NCBI GenBank assembly: GCA_021741245.1
Contig: JAIOYF010000008.1
Location: 62,001-126,000, forward strand
Direction: 5' to 3'
DNA length: 64,000 bases
Origin: Paracoccaceae bacterium
Lineage (GTDB): Bacteria > Pseudomonadota > Alphaproteobacteria > Rhodobacterales > Rhodobacteraceae
In this document: positions 60,998 to 64,000 of the stretch, piece after piece
How positions within the stretch are numbered: the first letter of the stretch is position 1
Layout: the number at the start of each line of letters is the position of its first letter
Position numbers and translations under genes: made by a program
Notes under the pieces: model-generated
The model's database searches: none
Told to the model about the DNA's origin: nothing
What the model saw: only the letters and a program-made list of their open reading frames with translations

Positions 60998-61948
60998 CTA
61001 TCCTTTTGCGCTTTTTCGTGTCGACTTTTCTACACGAATATTGAGCCAATTCCCCAAAAGAATAAAAGCCGCACCGATAAACGTCAGGATTTCAAGCGGC
61101 TCATCATACAAGGTGGCACCGACGATCGCGATCAGGGGCAGGCGGGCGAAATCTATGGGCATCACAAAGGTCGCGGGCGCAAGGCGAAGAGCGCTTGTCA
61201 GGCACAGATGCGCCAACAAACCCGTAAGCCCGATCACCACCAGCCAAGGCAGAGTCGCAAAGGTGGGCCACCGCACGACTCCATCCCAAAAGACCATGAT
61301 CAGTCCCATGACAAACTGCATCAGGGTCAGCCAAAACAGGATCGAGATCAGCGGTTCATGTCGGGTCAGGGACTTGGTCAAGATTCCGGTCAAGGCAAAG
61401 CAAAGGGCTGCGCCCGCTGCTGCCGCGACGCCAAGGTTGACCTGATTGAAATCGGGATGCGCCACGATCAGCACACCGATGAATCCCAAAGCCGCCGCAA
61501 AGGCCCGAAGCGGCGTGATCCGTTCGCCCAACAGGAGCGGCGACAAGACGATGACCCAGATGGGCGAGGTAAACTCAATCGCAAAGACCTGCGCCAAGGG
61601 GATCATCGTCACCGCAAACAGCCACAGGTTCTGGCCGGTGAAATGCAAGACATTGCGCAATCCGTGATTGGGCAAGCGATTGCGCCTGACCTCTGTCAGA
61701 CGGCCTGTCGCTGCGGCAAAGCCCAGCACGATCACGAATCCGATCAAGGACCGGACGGTCATGATCTCGAACGTGTCGTGCATCCCGTTGATCTGACGGG
61801 CGGCAACCGCCATCATTGAAAAGGCGAAGATGGAGCCGATCATCCACAGCGCAGCCGCAACGGGGCGATAGGGTGCTGGTTGCATCACGGCCGCGCGCGG
61901 CGCGCTGTTTGCTGGGGCAGGCGATGCGTTATCTTGCGTCACGGTCAA
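60998..61948 (-). CDS. EamA (DMT) family transporter
   Basis: This 316-residue inner-membrane protein with about ten hydrophobic segments has two EamA repeats, ALWMIGSIFAFSMMAVAARQI near the start and GVAAAAGAALCFALTGILTKSL in the second half. It exports or imports small metabolites; the substrate cannot be read. The start is TTG at 61948, preceded by GAGGA at good distance and overlapping the monooxygenase stop; a GTG at 61942 is possible. It is the last gene of a three-gene operon. Confidence 0.88.
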   Translation of the reverse strand: MTVTQDNASPAPANSAPRAAVMQPAPYRPVAAALWMIGSIFAFSMMAVAARQINGMHDTFEIMTVRSLIGFVIVLGFAAATGRLTEVRRNRLPNHGLRNVLHFTGQNLWLFAVTMIPLAQVFAIEFTSPIWVIVLSPLLLGERITPLRAFAAALGFIGVLIVAHPDFNQVNLGVAAAAGAALCFALTGILTKSLTRHEPLISILFWLTLMQFVMGLIMVFWDGVVRWPTFATLPWLVVIGLTGLLAHLCLTSALRLAPATFVMPIDFARLPLIAIVGATLYDEPLEILTFIGAAFILLGNWLNIRVEKSTRKSAKG

Positions 61949-62223
61949 TCGCGCAGTTCCTCTATCCGGAAATCCCGCAAGATGCTGCGCGTTGCCTCAA
62001 ACCAGTGGCTGTCGCGGGTGCGGGCCTGATGCGCATCGAAATCGGCGCGGGTGCGAAAGGCTTCCATCACCTCCCACACAAGCGGATCATCCGTTTCAAA
62101 GATATCAAAGGTCAGGCAGCCGGGTTCGGCGCGGCTTAGCCGAATATGCTCGGCCACATGGGCGCGGATGGCCTGTGTTTCCGCGTCGGTCGTACAGACC
62201 AGATGGCCCCGCAGGCGCATCAT
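61945..62223 (-). CDS. Antibiotic biosynthesis monooxygenase-type protein
   Basis: This 92-residue ABM-domain protein (dimeric ferredoxin-like fold) has EPGCLTFDIFETDDPLVWEVMEAFRTRADFDAH (as EPGCLTFDIF and FRTRADFDAHQ). Such proteins include quinol monooxygenases such as YgiN, but many are uncharacterised. The ATG overlaps the stop of the alcohol dehydrogenase (ATGA), and its stop overlaps the transporter start, so it is fully coupled. Confidence 0.85.
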   Translation of the reverse strand: MMRLRGHLVCTTDAETQAIRAHVAEHIRLSRAEPGCLTFDIFETDDPLVWEVMEAFRTRADFDAHQARTRDSHWFEATRSILRDFRIEELRD

Positions 62224-63212
62224 TGCGGCACCGCCAGAACGCGGATTTCACCGGGCAGTGCAGGGTTTGCGATGCAATCGACAAGCTGCTCCAACGGCAC
62301 AAGCCGCGAGATCATCGGTGCGACCTGAACCGCGCCAGACGCGATCAGATGCGCGGCCCTTTGCTGGGTGAAAGGGTTAAGAAAGCTGTGCAAAATGCTG
62401 ATTTCCCTGAACAAGAGGTCAAATGGCTCTATCTGGACTTTCTGACCCTGCGGCAAAACCCCCAAGATCACGATACGCCCCCCGTTTCGGGTCAGCCGCG
62501 GGGCGCATTCAATCGTTTGCACCACGCCTGCGCATTCGATAACTGTATCCGCGCCCTCGGGCCAGATGGAAAGCACCTGATCCGGGGCCGCCGCGATGGC
62601 GGTGGCGCCAAAGGACAGGGCGAGATCCTGCTTTGCCTTGCTGCGCGTCAGCAACATGACCTCGGCCCCGGCAAGTCTGGCCAATTGCACCGCCATCAGC
62701 CCGATCACCCCGCCGCCGATGATCAGACAGCGTTCGCCCGGACGCAGCGCCGCCAAGTCCATCCCGTGCAGCGTGCAAGACAAGGGTTCACAAAACGCCC
62801 CGTGATGGGGATGCAAATCATCGGGCAGCACAATCGCCTTGCGGGCTGGAAAACAGGCAAAGGGGGCAAACCCGCCATCGCGGGTGATGCCGGTGACGGA
62901 ATTGCGGCTGCACAGGTTGACACGCCCGCGCAGGCATTGCGCGCAAGTCAGGCAAGGATCGTTCGGATCACAAGTGACCCGCGTGCCAAGCGGCAACTCA
63001 ACGCCCGCGCCAACCGCAGACACGATCCCGCTGAATTCATGACCAAGGGTGACGGGACCCTTGCAGGGAAATTCGCCCAAGAACAGATGCCTATCGGTGC
63101 CGCAGACGCCTGCTGCCTCGACCTTGATCACGATCTCACCCGGGCCGGGCTGGGGCTGGGGGATATCCACCAGCGCCAGATCTTTGGTCTTCAAAAGACG
63201 AACGGCCTGCAT
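62220..63212 (-). CDS. Zinc-dependent alcohol dehydrogenase family protein
   Basis: This 330-residue medium-chain dehydrogenase has the catalytic zinc site in VCGTDRHLFLGEFP and GHEFSG, four cysteines for the structural zinc in PNDPCLTCAQCLRGRVNLC, and the NAD-binding GGGVIGLMAVQLARLAGA. It resembles sugar or polyol dehydrogenases such as sorbitol and threonine dehydrogenase; the substrate is not clear. The frame is open to 63329, but the ATG at 63212 has GGGGG upstream and is the natural N-terminus (MQAVRLLKTKDL). Confidence 0.9.
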   Translation of the reverse strand: MQAVRLLKTKDLALVDIPQPQPGPGEIVIKVEAAGVCGTDRHLFLGEFPCKGPVTLGHEFSGIVSAVGAGVELPLGTRVTCDPNDPCLTCAQCLRGRVNLCSRNSVTGITRDGGFAPFACFPARKAIVLPDDLHPHHGAFCEPLSCTLHGMDLAALRPGERCLIIGGGVIGLMAVQLARLAGAEVMLLTRSKAKQDLALSFGATAIAAAPDQVLSIWPEGADTVIECAGVVQTIECAPRLTRNGGRIVILGVLPQGQKVQIEPFDLLFREISILHSFLNPFTQQRAAHLIASGAVQVAPMISRLVPLEQLVDCIANPALPGEIRVLAVPQ

Positions 63213-63285
63213 CTTGCCCCCTTTTCGGTGCAAACTGCCCCGATTTGTTCCCAAGCGGACGCCGATAGGCAAGCCCCAATCCGGA

Positions 63286-64000
63286 CTATTCCAGTTCGAT
63301 CGTTCCGGGCGGTTTTGACGTGCAGTCATAGAACACCCGGTTCACGCCCTGCACTTCGTTGATGATCCGCGTGGCCGTTTCCCCAAGGAAGTCATGGGTA
63401 AAGGGATAGTAATCGGCTGTCATCCCATCCACGCTTGTCACCGCACGCAGCGCAAGCGCATAGTCATAGGTGCGCCCGTCGCCCATCACGCCCACGGTCT
63501 TCATCGGCAAAATCGCGGCGAAGGCCTGCCAAATCTCATCATAAAGCCCATGCTTGCGGATCTGATCGATGTAAACCGCATCTGCGCGGCGCAAGATCTC
63601 CAGCTTTTCGCGGGTGATTTCGCCGGGGCAGCGGATGGCAAGGCCGGGACCGGGAAAGGGGTGGCGACCGATAAAGCTTGCGGGCAGGCCGAGTTCACGC
63701 CCCAGGGCGCGCACCTCATCCTTGAACAACTCGCGCAGCGGTTCGACCAGCTTCAGCCCCATCTTTTCCGGCAGACCGCCCACATTGTGATGCGACTTGA
63801 TGGTGACAGAAGGCCCGCCCGAGAAGCTGACGCTTTCGATGACATCGGGGTAAAGGGTGCCTTGGGCCAGAAACTCTGCCCCCTCGATCCCATTGGCGTA
63901 TTTCTGGAACACGTCGATGAACAGCCCACCGATGATTTTGCGCTTTGTCTCGGGGTCCGAGACGCCATCAAGCTTGCCAAGGAACAGCTCGGATTCATCG
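63286..64000 (-). CDS. guaA: GMP synthase, C-terminal part
   Basis: The last about 238 residues of glutamine-hydrolysing GMP synthase are visible; the gene continues past the window. They include the end of the ATP pyrophosphatase domain ([27 protein letters not shown]) and the dimerisation domain ([17 protein letters not shown], then [14 protein letters not shown], and the C-terminal KPPGTIELE). It makes GMP from XMP in the cytoplasm. No frame damage is seen in the visible part. Confidence 0.95.
   Translation of the reverse strand, partial: DESELFLGKLDGVSDPETKRKIIGGLFIDVFQKYANGIEGAEFLAQGTLYPDVIESVSFSGGPSVTIKSHHNVGGLPEKMGLKLVEPLRELFKDEVRALGRELGLPASFIGRHPFPGPGLAIRCPGEITREKLEILRRADAVYIDQIRKHGLYDEIWQAFAAILPMKTVGVMGDGRTYDYALALRAVTSVDGMTADYYPFTHDFLGETATRIINEVQGVNRVFYDCTSKPPGTIELE

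Noticed and set aside
61992-63362. Plus-strand frame of about 456 codons opposite the alcohol dehydrogenase
   Set aside because: It covers a conserved dehydrogenase in another frame and contains no known domain.

Overview
The window is high-GC DNA from an alphaproteobacterium, most likely a member of the Rhodobacteraceae (roseobacter/Rhodobacter group). The evidence is the VPLPA-type C-terminal sorting signal, the TRAP transporter inside a uronate operon, the IolC-aldolase fusion, a DUF1127 protein, and the frequent ATGA, GTGA and TGATG gene overlaps. No ribosomal RNA and no CRISPR array is visible.

Positions 1-7580 are core genome: the end of hutF, hutD and the divergent hutC repressor (histidine degradation), then a cysK-mscS-alaX run, a stand-alone HTH regulator and a small conserved protein. 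A tRNA-Ser(GGA) gene follows at 7588-7677. The last 14 bases of this tRNA recur at 15710 and 24261, so two integrative elements appear to sit in tandem behind it. Element 1 (7678-15709) is compact and looks intact: a P4-type integrase coupled to an unidentified cargo gene, an AlpA-type regulator, a toprim/primase protein, a DUF3987 protein and several small genes. It has no virion genes and resembles a phage satellite or small genomic island. Element 2 (15724-24260) is decayed: a frameshifted integrase, an IS110 fragment, an IS21-type element with damaged istA and truncated istB, and a fragment resembling ZorA of the Zorya anti-phage system. Inside it is one intact four-gene cassette (acyltransferase, acyl carrier protein, AMP-dependent ligase, ketoreductase) that looks built to load, reduce and transfer a short acyl group.

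From 24971 the chromosome resumes with a VPLPA-CTERM surface protein, gene remnants, and two adjacent catabolic blocks on the minus strand. The first (26294-33650) is a myo-inositol operon (SDR, idhA, iolC-aldolase fusion, iolD, iolE, iolB) with a LacI regulator upstream. Remnants of an isomerase-like gene and of a Rieske ferredoxin flank the regulator. The second (35473-46039) takes up and degrades hexuronates and unsaturated uronates: uxuA, uxuB, kduD, kduI, kdgF, a TRAP transporter (dctM, dctQ, dctP) and uxaC on the minus strand, with a divergent GntR regulator and kdgK. The routes converge on 2-keto-3-deoxygluconate, which KdgK phosphorylates. A perfect inverted repeat lies between uxaC and the regulator. 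Two similar pairs of 22-bp palindromes lie in iolE-iolB and uxuB-kduD.

Positions 46036-64000 carry a TonB/ExbB/ExbD energy system, small proteins, a MocR regulator, a spermidine/putrescine-type ABC transporter without its binding protein, a metA-hydrolase-ppk2-tetR run, an unusual P-loop ATPase, a FadL porin, an alcohol dehydrogenase-monooxygenase-EamA operon, and the 3' end of guaA.
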